Shown piece after piece: positions 17,214 to 26,224 of a DNA stretch of 64,000 bases. Source of the DNA: CAYNRG01 sp047974855 (lineage in GTDB: Bacteria; Bacillota_I; Bacilli_A; Erysipelotrichales; Erysipelotrichaceae); the NCBI GenBank assembly GCA_047974855.1, contig JBKECT010000029.1, forward strand, positions 34,730 to 98,729, given 5' to 3'. How positions within the stretch are numbered: position 1 is the stretch's first letter; every line of letters begins with the position of its first letter. The notes below the pieces were generated by a model that was not told the origin of the DNA, ran no database searches, and worked only from the letters and a program-made list of their open reading frames with translations. Both the position numbers and the translations under genes were made by a program.

Positions 17214-18025
17214 TATCTCCCTCCCAAACTGTTGTAATAGTTTGTCATATTTTCGTTACTCCAAGATTCATAAAAGTCCAGTCCCACAGCATCCATTATA
17301 CTGTACACATTTGCATCCGTTCCTCTATAGATTTGTGATGTTGGAATTTCATGTTTTGCATAAATTAAAAATGGTATAGCGACACAAAAAAGCAATCCCG
17401 CCAATTTTGTATTTCTTCGAAGAATATCCCAACTTGGTCTTGTTGAAAATAACACGCTAAGTACTCCTCCTGTAATAAAACCACCTAAATGGGCAGATAC
17501 AGCAATACCAGGCATGAAATTGATTAGTAAGTTCATCATCAGCATTGAGATAATGTTGTTTCTATATACTGGGTTATTCATAAAATTATTTTCGATAGAG
17601 AAAGTAAGCATTGCAGCCATCAGCCCATAAAGCCCCCCACTCAATCCAACTGCTAAGGTATTTCCACCTAGGCAATATAAGAATAAACTTCCACCAACTG
17701 TTGAAAGTGCCAGCATGATTAACGTCTTTTTACTTCCATATGCAGCCTTGCAAAAGTTGTTTAATTGGTAAAGAGCAACCATATTAACAAACAAATGGAG
17801 AAAATCAATATGAGTAAGTCCTACTGTTAAAAATCTAAAAAACTCATATGATCCACTAATAAACGCTTTATAGTAAGCACCCATGAAAATTGCTGAATCA
17901 ACTGTCGTTATATTATTAAATACAAATGGCAATCCATTAATTAGCAAAAAATTAATGATACAAATGATTCCAATTATCTCTACCCCACCTAATTTCAGTT
18001 TAAGTGATTTCAAATTATTCATCAT
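17213..18025 (-). CDS. Rhomboid-family intramembrane serine protease
   Basis: A 270-residue membrane protein with six predicted helices. The serine motif GLSGGLYG (about residue 128-135, matching GxSG) and the partner histidine in SAHLGGFITG (about 178) are both present, so it is probably active. The helix with hydrophobic text around AVGLSGG and the conserved HxxxNM-like stretch LHLFVNMVALYQL fit the family. Substrate is unknown. AGGAGG precedes the ATG inside the end of rluD. Confidence 0.88.
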   Translation of the reverse strand: MMNNLKSLKLKLGGVEIIGIICIINFLLINGLPFVFNNITTVDSAIFMGAYYKAFISGSYEFFRFLTVGLTHIDFLHLFVNMVALYQLNNFCKAAYGSKKTLIMLALSTVGGSLFLYCLGGNTLAVGLSGGLYGLMAAMLTFSIENNFMNNPVYRNNIISMLMMNLLINFMPGIAVSAHLGGFITGGVLSVLFSTRPSWDILRRNTKLAGLLFCVAIPFLIYAKHEIPTSQIYRGTDANVYSIMDAVGLDFYESWSNENMTNYYNSLGGR

Positions 18026-18938
18026 AGCTTCCTCCTAGTTCATGAATTAAGTCACTTATATATTGCGGCAGTGGCGCTTTAAATGTCATTCCTTGTTGTG
18101 TTGTGGGGTGAATTAAATGTAGCTCTTTAGCATGCAACACTTGCCCCTGCGTATCTTGCCTAGTGTGGCGATAAGAATACTTAGGATCCCCAACTAGAGG
18201 GAATTTAATGTATTTCATATGAACACGGATTTGGTGCGTTCTGCCAGTTTCAAGATGAAACTCAACCAACGTGTTTTCTCTATACCGTTCCAATACTTTA
18301 AAATGGGTCACTGCATCACGACCATTTTTATCAGTAACACACATTTTTTGACGATCGGATGGATCTCGCCCAATTGGGGCGTCAATTGTACCTTGCTCAT
18401 GCGAAATAACTCCATGAACTAATCCTATATAAATTCTTGTGCATGTCTTATTTGAAAGCTGCCGTGATATCATCTCATGAGACTTGTCATTTTTACAAGC
18501 TACAATGCATCCTGTCGTATCTTTATCAATTCGATGAACAATGCCAGGACGGAGAGTGCCATTAATTCCAGACAAGTCCGTGCAGTGAAAAAGTAGTCCA
18601 TTAACTAGCGTTCCATCTGGATTTCCAGCTCCTGGATGAACTACCATTCCTTTGGGCTTATCGATTACGATAATATCTGAATCTTCATAAATAATGGATA
18701 AATTTAAATCTTGAGGAATTGCTTCCAATTCTTTTGATTCAGGTATCGTCATTTCTATTTTATCTTGTCCTTGAACCTTATACTTGTTTTTTTTCACTTC
18801 ACCATTAACTAAAATACAGCCATCATCTAATAGTTGCTGAATTCGAGAGCGTGAAAAATCCTCTTCAACATTTGCCAAATATTTATCCAATCGTGTTGCA
18901 GTTTCAATTTCCTCAACTATCCAAATTTTCTTTTCCAT
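18015..18938 (-). CDS. rluD: 23S rRNA pseudouridine synthase, RluD family
   Basis: RluA/RluD-family enzymes convert uridine to pseudouridine in large-subunit rRNA. The N-terminal S4 RNA-binding domain is at about residues 14-75 and the catalytic motif HRIDKDTTG (Asp nucleophile) near 140. Later family motifs (LETGRTHQIRVHM, VGDPKYS) are present. At 307 residues it is the usual length. The start overlaps lspA by 26 bases, the same lspA-rluD pairing found in most Bacillota; it corresponds to Bacillus ylyB. Confidence 0.93.
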   Translation of the reverse strand: MEKKIWIVEEIETATRLDKYLANVEEDFSRSRIQQLLDDGCILVNGEVKKNKYKVQGQDKIEMTIPESKELEAIPQDLNLSIIYEDSDIIVIDKPKGMVVHPGAGNPDGTLVNGLLFHCTDLSGINGTLRPGIVHRIDKDTTGCIVACKNDKSHEMISRQLSNKTCTRIYIGLVHGVISHEQGTIDAPIGRDPSDRQKMCVTDKNGRDAVTHFKVLERYRENTLVEFHLETGRTHQIRVHMKYIKFPLVGDPKYSYRHTRQDTQGQVLHAKELHLIHPTTQQGMTFKAPLPQYISDLIHELGGSYDE

Positions 18939-19395
18939 CGTCTTCTTCTTTCTTCAATAATGTACATATCATCAATAATACTACCCCAAGACACAATGAA
19001 GTGTCCGCTACATTAAAAATCGGAAAATCATAATTAAAAATAATGAAATCTAAAAAATCTCTAACATATCCCAGTACTAAGCGATCATAAAAATTTCCAA
19101 ATGCCCCTGCTATCATCATAGTAATCGCTATCTTTTCCCATCGATATTTTGAATCTGTCATTTTGTATAAGATGCAAAATCCAACTATCCCTACAAAAGA
19201 GATAAGTGTTAAAATTCCAATTCTCCCTGAAAAAAGACTCCACGCAGCACCTGTGTTTTTAGCATATGTTAAAGAGAAAAAGCCACTAATCACCTCTACT
19301 GACTCAAACGATTCTATATTTTGTGATACTAGGTGTTTTGTCAATAAATCTAAACTGACAATAATTAAAAAAAGTAATCCGTTTTGTTTTTTCAT
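18913..19395 (-). CDS. lspA: Lipoprotein signal peptidase (SPase II)
   Basis: LspA cleaves the signal peptide of prolipoproteins in the membrane; the PepSY lipoprotein at 55981 is a likely substrate. Four membrane helices are visible. The two catalytic aspartates lie in GAFGNFYDR (about residue 110) and FNVADTSLC (about 132), and NTGAAWS is the conserved loop. It is 160 residues long and is the first gene of lspA-rluD-rhomboid-comEB. Confidence 0.95.
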   Translation of the reverse strand: MKKQNGLLFLIIVSLDLLTKHLVSQNIESFESVEVISGFFSLTYAKNTGAAWSLFSGRIGILTLISFVGIVGFCILYKMTDSKYRWEKIAITMMIAGAFGNFYDRLVLGYVRDFLDFIIFNYDFPIFNVADTSLCLGVVLLMICTLLKKEEDDGKENLDS

Positions 19396-19415
19396 TCCAT
19401 ATTCCTCACTATTCT

Positions 19416-19424
19416 ATTATAACA
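19416..19424 (-). promoter_or_regulatory. Extended -10 promoter of lspA
   Basis: On the minus strand this reads TGTTATAAT, a perfect extended -10 element. The ribosome site follows within about 15 bases. The T-run of the upstream terminator abuts it. Confidence 0.6.
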
Positions 19425-19445
19425 AAAAAAACTGATTTCTCAGCT
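19424..19445 (-). terminator. Terminator of the ABC exporter operon
   Basis: On the minus strand CTGA pairs with TCAG around GAAA, flanked by an A-run and an eight-T run with one bulged G. It directly follows the orphan gene at 19448. Confidence 0.55.
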
Positions 19446-19447
19446 TT

Positions 19448-19972
19448 TTATTTCAAAATATTTCCTATAATTTTCTCACTAAAAACAACGAATTCTGTCA
19501 GCTCATACGGTTCATAGCGTTTTTGAAGTTTTGTAAGTGCTATATTAAATCCTTTTAAATCATATTGATTTTGTCTTTGTAAGCGAAGTGAAGCTTTTAT
19601 TTTTTCTGACATCAAATTGCTCATATTTCCTTCTTTACGTACCAAAATTTGATTGTTTTTGTCAATTAACAACACCATTATTTTGTATGTTTGCTGGTCT
19701 TTCAATGTATTGAAAAAACCTCTAGTTGCTTCAAGAAGGCAAAACGGTGTATCCGATATTTCCAACATATCATTAATTTCAATTAAAAATCCGTCAATAA
19801 TTCCTTTTTGAAAGTAGCTCAACTTTATTGGTTCCTCTTTAAATTTCATGATTTCTTCATCTGCCCAGCAATCATCTTTAATCATGAAAATCCAAGTCTG
19901 TTCAAAGAACTCTAACCAGATTCCATTTTCACTTTCTCTGTTCAATGTTTCCATTGTTCTATATACACTCAT
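19448..19972 (-). CDS. Hypothetical protein coupled to ABC exporter
   Basis: I do not recognise this 174-residue protein. It has no membrane helix or signal peptide, is acidic in its first half and basic in the second, and is rich in aromatic residues near the N-terminus (WLEFFEQTWIF). It starts 2 bases after the stop of the downstream ABC subunit and is followed by a terminator, so it is the last gene of that operon. It may be a regulator or accessory of the exporter; that is inference from position only. The ribosome site is AAGGAG within the end of the ABC gene. Confidence 0.7.
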   Translation of the reverse strand: MSVYRTMETLNRESENGIWLEFFEQTWIFMIKDDCWADEEIMKFKEEPIKLSYFQKGIIDGFLIEINDMLEISDTPFCLLEATRGFFNTLKDQQTYKIMVLLIDKNNQILVRKEGNMSNLMSEKIKASLRLQRQNQYDLKGFNIALTKLQKRYEPYELTEFVVFSEKIIGNILK

Positions 19973-19974
19973 AA

Positions 19975-21813
19975 CTACTCCTTCTTCAACAATTTCTTTT
20001 CTAATTCGTCATTAAATTGATTCATATATAGTTTATAATAGCGCTGTTTCTTGGCAATTAACTCAGCATGTGTTCCTGATTCAACAACAGAACCCTTATC
20101 TATTACTAATATTATACTCGCATTTACTACAGTTGACAAACGGTGAGCAATAATAAAACTTGTTCTGTTAGCCAAAACTGTATTCAAGGCTGCTTGTATT
20201 ACCTGTTCTGTTTCTGTATCTACAGATGATGTAGCTTCATCTAAAACTAATATCGCAGGGTTCGCTAACAATGCTCTTGCGAAAGAAATTAACTGTTTTT
20301 GACCAGTCGATAAAGAACTTCCCCCTTCACCTACTTCTGTTTGATATCCATTTTCCAAGTTTGAAATAAATTCATGGGCATGAACTAAGCGACACGCATT
20401 TTCAATAGCTTCTTGGGTTAGTTGATGATTACCAAACTTCAAATTCTCCATAATAGTTCCAGAAAATAAATGTGGAGATTGTAATACATAGCCTAGATTA
20501 GAGTGCAACCACCCAATTGAGCGTTCCCTGTAATTTACTCCATCAATCAAAATTTCACCATTTACTGGTTCATAAAATCGACAAAGCAAATTTACAATGG
20601 TGCTTTTACCAGATCCTGTCTCTCCGACCAATGCAACTGAATCTCCCGAAGAAACCTTAAGATTGAAATCTTTAAGTACTGGTTCCTCTGGATTGTAGTA
20701 AAAATCAACATGTCTGAACTCGACATCCCCTTTGATTTCCTCATAAGCGTCCACTTTAGGTTCTAAAATTGTTCCATATTTTTCAATTACTTCTGCACTA
20801 TCTTGAATATCAGGTTCTGTATCTAATAAATCAAGAATTCTCTCTCCATTTGACTGAGCCACTTGAAGTTCTGCTAAAACTGTCGAAATTATTTTTATTG
20901 GCATAAACATCATCGTTGCATACTGAAAGAACATAACAATCGTTCCTAATTGAATTTCTTGTAATAACACCAAATTTCCACCTGTTATAAGAACTCCAGC
21001 CAAAATTAGTGATGTCAAAAAAATCAATACTGGACTAAATAGCGCTGAAAGCGTAAGTGACTTAATACTTGATAGTTTTAAATCTGCCGACTCTTGATGA
21101 AACTCACGATACATCGCCGATTCTACCATCAAGGACTTACTTACTTGTGCTCCGCTTATTCCTTCATTAAATGAACTTGTGATTTTTGAATTTAACTTTC
21201 GAACTTCACGAGAATTTTTTAATACCCTAGTTTGAAACCACAGACTTGTCATGACAATAATTGGGAAAATTGCAACAGCCCATAATGATAGCTTCCAATT
21301 CACAAAAAACATAACCATAATTGCCCCAAGTATTTCTATTACTGAAGTAACCATATCCATAAACGCCCAAGATAAAATTTCTGATAACCGTGTTATATCG
21401 CTAGTAACTCGGGCGATAAGCCATCCTACCGATGTTCGATCAAAAAATGAAAATGATAAGGTTTGAAGCTTTTGAAATGTTTTCTTTCTAAGTTCATAGG
21501 CGACACCCATCTCCACTCGCCCAGAAAAGATGAAAAAGCCATAAGCACCTAATGATTGGAGTACGATAAGCATAATAAATAAAATCAAATATGAAGTAAG
21601 CTCAACTGCACTCCTTCCGGCAATAACAAATGTATCAATTGCTAGTTTTGTTAAATACGGAAATAAGACACTTACAATTGAAATGGTAACCGTCGATATA
21701 AACAAGAAAATCATATTAATTTTTTGAGACTGCATGTGCGATAAAATCTTTTTCCACAAGGAGAGATCAAATGAGTCAAATTCATATTGTTTTTCTTCTA
21801 TTTTTTTACTCAT
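19975..21813 (-). CDS. Heterodimeric ABC exporter subunit B (catalytic Walker B)
   Basis: A fused membrane/ATPase half-transporter with six membrane helices followed by an ATP-binding domain. Walker A is GETGSGKST, the signature is SLSTGQKQ (third residue not the usual Gly) and Walker B is ILVLDEATSSVD with the catalytic Glu; the switch His is present in IIAHRLST. With its partner it forms one canonical and one degenerate ATP site, as in BmrCD or LmrCD multidrug exporters. The frame extends to a GTG at 21825, but that overlaps the GTGAGGGA ribosome site, so ATG 21813 is the start. It overlaps the partner gene by 8 bases. Confidence 0.9.
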   Translation of the reverse strand: MSKKIEEKQYEFDSFDLSLWKKILSHMQSQKINMIFLFISTVTISIVSVLFPYLTKLAIDTFVIAGRSAVELTSYLILFIMLIVLQSLGAYGFFIFSGRVEMGVAYELRKKTFQKLQTLSFSFFDRTSVGWLIARVTSDITRLSEILSWAFMDMVTSVIEILGAIMVMFFVNWKLSLWAVAIFPIIVMTSLWFQTRVLKNSREVRKLNSKITSSFNEGISGAQVSKSLMVESAMYREFHQESADLKLSSIKSLTLSALFSPVLIFLTSLILAGVLITGGNLVLLQEIQLGTIVMFFQYATMMFMPIKIISTVLAELQVAQSNGERILDLLDTEPDIQDSAEVIEKYGTILEPKVDAYEEIKGDVEFRHVDFYYNPEEPVLKDFNLKVSSGDSVALVGETGSGKSTIVNLLCRFYEPVNGEILIDGVNYRERSIGWLHSNLGYVLQSPHLFSGTIMENLKFGNHQLTQEAIENACRLVHAHEFISNLENGYQTEVGEGGSSLSTGQKQLISFARALLANPAILVLDEATSSVDTETEQVIQAALNTVLANRTSFIIAHRLSTVVNASIILVIDKGSVVESGTHAELIAKKQRYYKLYMNQFNDELEKKLLKKE

Positions 21814-23602
21814 AATTTCCCTCACTTTCTAATCTCTGTTTTTGAATATCATAAATTCGACGATACAACCCATCTTCTTCAATCAGTTGTGTATGATTAC
21901 CCCACTGTGTTACTTTACCGTCTTCTACCACTAAAATTGCATCTGCATCCATCATTGTTGATATACGTTGAGTGATGATCATTTTAGTCGGTTGATGATC
22001 CAATGAATTTAAATGTTGACGAATGATCAAATCGGTTTCACTATCCACAGCACTTAAACTATCATCAAGTACTAAGATTGGTGTCTTTTTCAGCAATGTT
22101 CGAGCCATTGAAACTCGTTGCTTTTGACCACCGGATAATGTCACCCCTTTTTCACCAACCAAAGTTTCATATCCTTGGTCGAAAGAAGAAATTACTTCGT
22201 GAACTGCAGCTAGGTTAGCGGCATTTTCAATATTGTGGATTGATACATCATCCTGACCTAGCTTAATATTATCCAAAATTGTTTTTGAAAACAAAAATGG
22301 TTCTTGCAAAACCAATCCTATTTGGTTACGTAAACTAGATTTATTGATATCACTCAAAGGTATTCCATCTATTTTAATCTCTCCTGATGTGTTCTCAAAA
22401 AAACGCATCAAAAGATAAATAAGTGTTGATTTACCAGATCCTGTTGGACCTAAAATCGCTAAAGTTTCACCAGCATTAATTTTAAATGAAATATTATTTA
22501 GTCCCTTTTCCTTTGCATTTTCGTAACTAAACGATACGTTTGAAAATTCGATTTCTCCTTGAATTTTAGTCTCTATACCACTAACTAAATCTTCTTGTTC
22601 CATATTTAAAATTTCGTTAATTCTCTCAATGGAAACACTCGATTTTCCAATGTCTGCAATCAAGCGGCCTAAGTTTCTAATCGGCCACAAAATTGAACTA
22701 ACATACGAAATAAAGATAAATAAACTACCGACACTTATTTCTCCTACCGTCGCAAAACTAACACCAACAAAAATAACAACTGCAATTTGCAACATGCAAA
22801 TAAAATCACTTGTTGCCCAATACTGTCCAAGTATTTTTGAAAAATTTAGCGTCACTTTTCGATGATGTTCACTTTTAATCCCAAATCGTTCCAATTCATA
22901 CACTTCGCGATTAAACGCTTTTACGACCCTTACTCCGGATAAATTTTCTTGCACAAAAGTAGTCATATCTGCTTCCGACTCATCAAATTCCGCAAAGACT
23001 TGTTGTGTTTTATCAAATAATCGGTAAGCGTAATAAATAATAAATGGAACGCAAGCTAGCGAGATAAGCGCTAATCGTGGATTAATTGAGACCAGCACAA
23101 TTGAAGCAAATACTGCCAGTGCAAAAGAATTAAATAGACTTCCTACCTGAGTAGAAACTGTTCTTCTTATTTGATCTAAATCACTAGTACAGCGTTGAAT
23201 CACATCGCCAATCTTCAATGAAGACATTGTTAAAAATGGCAAGTGCTGAATGTGCATATACAAATCATTACGAATTCTATAGGTCATCTCTTCAGCAGTT
23301 GAACCACTCATATAACTTTTCAAAAACATCACTAAGCTATTTATGAAATAAATTGAAATAACAATGATGGCTCCAATCCACAGATTTTGTTGAAGAAACT
23401 CTTTTCCACCGAAAAAGTTAAGTATTTCCTGTATGTATATATGATTGCTAATTTCAGATCCCAAAACATAGTCTAAGAAGAAACTAAAAACTAGTGGTGT
23501 CAGCAAGCTTAAAAATGCATCCAACACCTCGAAAATCCAAGCCGCTATTAGTCTAACGTTATTTTTTTTTATGTATTTTTTGATAAATTTAAGTTCTTTC
23601 AT
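21806..23602 (-). CDS. Heterodimeric ABC exporter subunit A (degenerate ATP site)
   Basis: The partner half-transporter of 598 residues, with six membrane helices and an ATPase domain. Walker A is GPTGSGKST and the signature is the canonical LSGGQKQ, but Walker B reads LVLDDSLSAVD (Asp for the catalytic Glu) and the switch residue is Gln (IITQRIST) instead of His. This subunit therefore supplies a degenerate ATP site and lends its good signature to the partner. Substrate is unknown; lipids, drugs or peptides are all possible. An upstream GTG would add 12 residues, but GAGGAAGGA precedes ATG 23602. Confidence 0.9.
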   Translation of the reverse strand: MKELKFIKKYIKKNNVRLIAAWIFEVLDAFLSLLTPLVFSFFLDYVLGSEISNHIYIQEILNFFGGKEFLQQNLWIGAIIVISIYFINSLVMFLKSYMSGSTAEEMTYRIRNDLYMHIQHLPFLTMSSLKIGDVIQRCTSDLDQIRRTVSTQVGSLFNSFALAVFASIVLVSINPRLALISLACVPFIIYYAYRLFDKTQQVFAEFDESEADMTTFVQENLSGVRVVKAFNREVYELERFGIKSEHHRKVTLNFSKILGQYWATSDFICMLQIAVVIFVGVSFATVGEISVGSLFIFISYVSSILWPIRNLGRLIADIGKSSVSIERINEILNMEQEDLVSGIETKIQGEIEFSNVSFSYENAKEKGLNNISFKINAGETLAILGPTGSGKSTLIYLLMRFFENTSGEIKIDGIPLSDINKSSLRNQIGLVLQEPFLFSKTILDNIKLGQDDVSIHNIENAANLAAVHEVISSFDQGYETLVGEKGVTLSGGQKQRVSMARTLLKKTPILVLDDSLSAVDSETDLIIRQHLNSLDHQPTKMIITQRISTMMDADAILVVEDGKVTQWGNHTQLIEEDGLYRRIYDIQKQRLESEGNYE

Positions 23603-23629
23603 CCATTCCTTCCTCGCTTCTATAAAATA

Positions 23630-23651
23630 AAAAAACACAGCTGTGTTTTTT
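23630..23651 (-). terminator. Terminator-like palindrome between TSCPD gene and ABC exporter
   Basis: AAAAAACACAG is followed directly by CTGTGTTTTTT, giving a stem with an AGCT loop and a T-rich tail on the minus strand. It lies between the TSCPD gene and the ABC genes, only about 30 bases before the latter, so the exporter may be expressed by read-through or from another promoter. Confidence 0.6.
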
Positions 23652-23904
23652 ATTCATTTGTGAAATTATTTTTTAATGCTTGAGCTATTTGATCTGGACA
23701 GGATGTATTCCGTGTTCCACATCGAATGCCCTCTAGCACTGAGACGACTTCTTCTACTTTTCTTCCTTCAATTAGTTTACATATTCCTTGTAGGTTTCCA
23801 GAACATCCAGCGGTGATATTAACAGCCGTAATTACATCGCCCTCATATTCAAAAGTCATTTCTTGTGCACACACACCATCAGGTTTATAAGTGAACTTGC
23901 TCAT
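23650..23904 (-). CDS. TSCPD domain protein (TIGR03905 family)
   Basis: An 84-residue protein matching the small TIGR03905 family, named after the motif TSCPDQIA seen here near residue 68. Four cysteines are conserved: VCAQ, GCSGN, RCGTRNTSC. A similar domain ends class II ribonucleotide reductases, where it is thought to bind metal or nucleic acid; the function of the stand-alone form is not known. The frame begins with a GTG at 23913, but AAAGGGTG fits ATG 23904 better. Confidence 0.85.
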   Translation of the reverse strand: MSKFTYKPDGVCAQEMTFEYEGDVITAVNITAGCSGNLQGICKLIEGRKVEEVVSVLEGIRCGTRNTSCPDQIAQALKNNFTNE

Positions 23905-23924
23905 CGTTATCACCCTTTCTATTC

Positions 23925-24599
23925 TTATTGATTGAACGTTTTGTCAAATTGCTGGAAAACTTCATTTTCAGCGATAACCAGCATTAAATCACCATTCTCC
24001 ATTTTGTAATTAGCATCAGGAGAAACAGATAATCGCTCCCCTGGTTTTTTTCTAATTCCTAATACATTTATTCCAAACTTTTGTCTTAAGTCTAAGTCCT
24101 TTAGTGTTTTCCCAGTCCAGCTTTCTGGTGCAAGAATTTCAATAATACTGTATTCTGAATCCAATTCAACTAAATCCACAATATTGGATGAGACTAGCTG
24201 TTTTGCAACCCGAACTCCCATTTCTTTTTCAGGTCGTATCACGCGGTCCGCTCCAACTTTTTGAAGGATTTGCATATACTTTTTATTTTTAGCTTTTGCT
24301 ACAATGTATGGTACACCTAATTCTTTTAGGTTCATGATTGCCATAATGCTATCTTCTAAATGTGATCCTGTCGCTACTACTGCACACTCACATTCTTGAA
24401 TTCCTAGAGATTTTAATTGAACTCCGTCTGTAATGTCCCCTTGTACCGCATTAATACCTAACTCTGCAATGCGCTCAACACAAGTGATATTGCTATCCAC
24501 AGCTATAACATCATAATTGTAATCTGACAGTGTCTTCGCTATAGTAGATCCAAATATTCCAAGTCCAAGTATTGCGTATGATTTATTTTTTTTCGCCAT
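23925..24599 (-). CDS. ktrA: Potassium uptake regulatory protein KtrA
   Basis: The cytosolic RCK gating ring of a KtrAB potassium channel. The N-terminal Rossmann fold shows GLGIFGSTIA and the acidic ribose-binding Asp in VIAVDS, so it binds NAD(H)/ATP. The C-terminal TrkA_C domain (about 135-220) is the site that binds cyclic-di-AMP in S. aureus KtrA. It is 224 residues long and sits 9 bases after ktrB with AGGAGGG ahead of it. Confidence 0.92.
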   Translation of the reverse strand: MAKKNKSYAILGLGIFGSTIAKTLSDYNYDVIAVDSNITCVERIAELGINAVQGDITDGVQLKSLGIQECECAVVATGSHLEDSIMAIMNLKELGVPYIVAKAKNKKYMQILQKVGADRVIRPEKEMGVRVAKQLVSSNIVDLVELDSEYSIIEILAPESWTGKTLKDLDLRQKFGINVLGIRKKPGERLSVSPDANYKMENGDLMLVIAENEVFQQFDKTFNQ

Positions 24600-24608
24600 A
24601 GTTCCCTC

Positions 24609-26000
24609 CTAGCCGATAAGAATCTCTCCGTGTGGATAAGATACTTCGCTATTTTTTTGTTTCCCCTTTTTAAGTACAGAAAGCAAGATGGTTATTGGGC
24701 CTACACGTCCAATAAACATTAATACAATGATAACAGTTTTTCCAACATTTGACAACATAGAAGTGATTCCCGTTGATAGTCCCACCGTTGCGATGGCTGA
24801 TACCGCTTCGAAGGCCAAGTCCAAAAATGGAACTGTTTCAGTTAGTGTTAAAATGAAAATAGCTGCAATAACGACCGTTAACATCGTTAGAAAAACTGCA
24901 TATGCTCTCATAAATGTATAACGAGAAATTTCCCTTCTAAATACATTAATTTTATCACTTTCTTTTAACACCGATAAGGCAAAAATGAAAAGCATTACAA
25001 AGGTTGTCGTTTTAATTCCCCCTGCAGTTCCTCCAGGGGATCCTCCAATCATCATATATATTAAAGAAATAAATTTAGTTGATGGGTTAATTGCACCAAA
25101 ATTGATAGTACTAAAGCCAGCTGTTCTATAAGTCACAGACTGAAAGAGTGATACCATTCCTTTTTCAAGGAATGTGAAGTTACCAATTGTCCTACTATTT
25201 CCATATTCTAATAAAAAGAAAAACGTTGCTCCACTCAAAATTAAAACCAGCGTTACCATCAGAACAAAACGGGTGTGAACAGTTAAAGCATTAAATATTT
25301 TTTTAATATTTATTTTTTTCTTAAATAAAGCAGGAAGTGATCGTCTTAATTCAAACCAAACTACAAAACCCAATCCTCCAGTAACAATAAGGCCCATAAC
25401 AGTGAAGTTAATCAATGGATCTGTAGCAAAGGCCGCAAGGCTGACTGATCCCAAATTATCAATACCCGCATTGCAAAAAGCCGAAATTGCTAAAAATAGG
25501 GATTTAAAAATACCATCACCAAATCCATATAAGGGCACAAATCGCATCGCAATTAATAGAAAGCCAATTCCCTCAAAGAATATGGTATATTTTATAATGC
25601 TACGAATAAACTTCGGAATATCTTGTAAATCCCCTTTGCTAAGTGAATCTTGAATCATTTTTTTCTCCGCAAAGAAGAGCTTGTATTTCATGATGGATAA
25701 AATTGATGCCAGTAGTGTCATAAGACCCAATCCACCAATTTGCATTAAAATCATAAGAACGATTTGTCCTAAAAAATTATATTGTTCAACGACAACAAAT
25801 GGAACAAGTCCAGTAACACAAGTTGCACTAGTGGCAACAAAAAGGTTATCTAATATACTTTGAGGAGTCCCATGATTTGTAAATGGCAGTGATAGCAAGA
25901 TTGTCCCAGCTAAAATAACAAAAAGAAAGCTTAAGGCAAGTAATGGCATTGCTCCAAATTTTTTAAATACTTTTTGTCGAATTGACATTCCGTTATTCAT
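24609..26000 (-). CDS. ktrB: Potassium uptake channel subunit KtrB
   Basis: The membrane pore of the Na+-dependent KtrAB system, of the TrkH/KtrB superfamily with four pore-loop repeats. Filter-like segments are visible as ATCVTGLVPF, ISAFCNAGI, TYRTAGFSTI and SAIATVGLSTG. The frame extends upstream to 26075, but AAAGGGGAT precedes ATG 26000, giving 463 residues. The gene is preceded by a leader of roughly 100 bases with a recognisable promoter. Confidence 0.93.
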   Translation of the reverse strand: MNNGMSIRQKVFKKFGAMPLLALSFLFVILAGTILLSLPFTNHGTPQSILDNLFVATSATCVTGLVPFVVVEQYNFLGQIVLMILMQIGGLGLMTLLASILSIMKYKLFFAEKKMIQDSLSKGDLQDIPKFIRSIIKYTIFFEGIGFLLIAMRFVPLYGFGDGIFKSLFLAISAFCNAGIDNLGSVSLAAFATDPLINFTVMGLIVTGGLGFVVWFELRRSLPALFKKKINIKKIFNALTVHTRFVLMVTLVLILSGATFFFLLEYGNSRTIGNFTFLEKGMVSLFQSVTYRTAGFSTINFGAINPSTKFISLIYMMIGGSPGGTAGGIKTTTFVMLFIFALSVLKESDKINVFRREISRYTFMRAYAVFLTMLTVVIAAIFILTLTETVPFLDLAFEAVSAIATVGLSTGITSMLSNVGKTVIIVLMFIGRVGPITILLSVLKKGKQKNSEVSYPHGEILIG

Positions 26001-26106
26001 TTTTATCCCCTTTCGCAATTTAGCACGCTTGTTTAGTTTACACCTAACCACATCAATGAGCAAGCAGAAACTCAACGATTTTCACAAGATTATCGCTTAT
26101 ATGATG

Positions 26107-26135
26107 ATGATACAACTTATTGCTCCAATTTTCAA
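26107..26135 (-). promoter_or_regulatory. Promoter of ktrB-ktrA
   Basis: TTGAAA (26130-26135) and TATCAT (26107-26112) are separated by 17 bases on the minus strand. Transcription would begin near 26100 and leave a leader of about 100 bases containing short stems (GCTTG/CAAGC, TTAG/CTAA). I could not match the leader to the cyclic-di-AMP riboswitch. Confidence 0.5.
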
Positions 26136-26195
26136 CGTACATCACTCAGCAAAATGACAATAAATGCGGTTTTTGTATACTTTACGAAAATGCTA

Positions 26196-26204
26196 TGGTA
26201 TAAT
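26196..26204 (+). promoter_or_regulatory. Extended -10 promoter of the DEAD-box helicase
   Basis: TGGTATAAT is a perfect extended -10 element 20 bases before the ATG. Confidence 0.65.
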
Positions 26205-26224
26205 ACAAATTCGAGGTAAATTTT

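Noticed and set aside
21787..21975. Plus-strand frame overlapping the two ABC genes
   Set aside because: It lies opposite well-supported coding sequence, lacks a ribosome site and matches no family.
26001..26100. Cyclic-di-AMP (ydaO) riboswitch before ktrB
   Set aside because: The expected conserved blocks of that class could not be found by eye in the leader.
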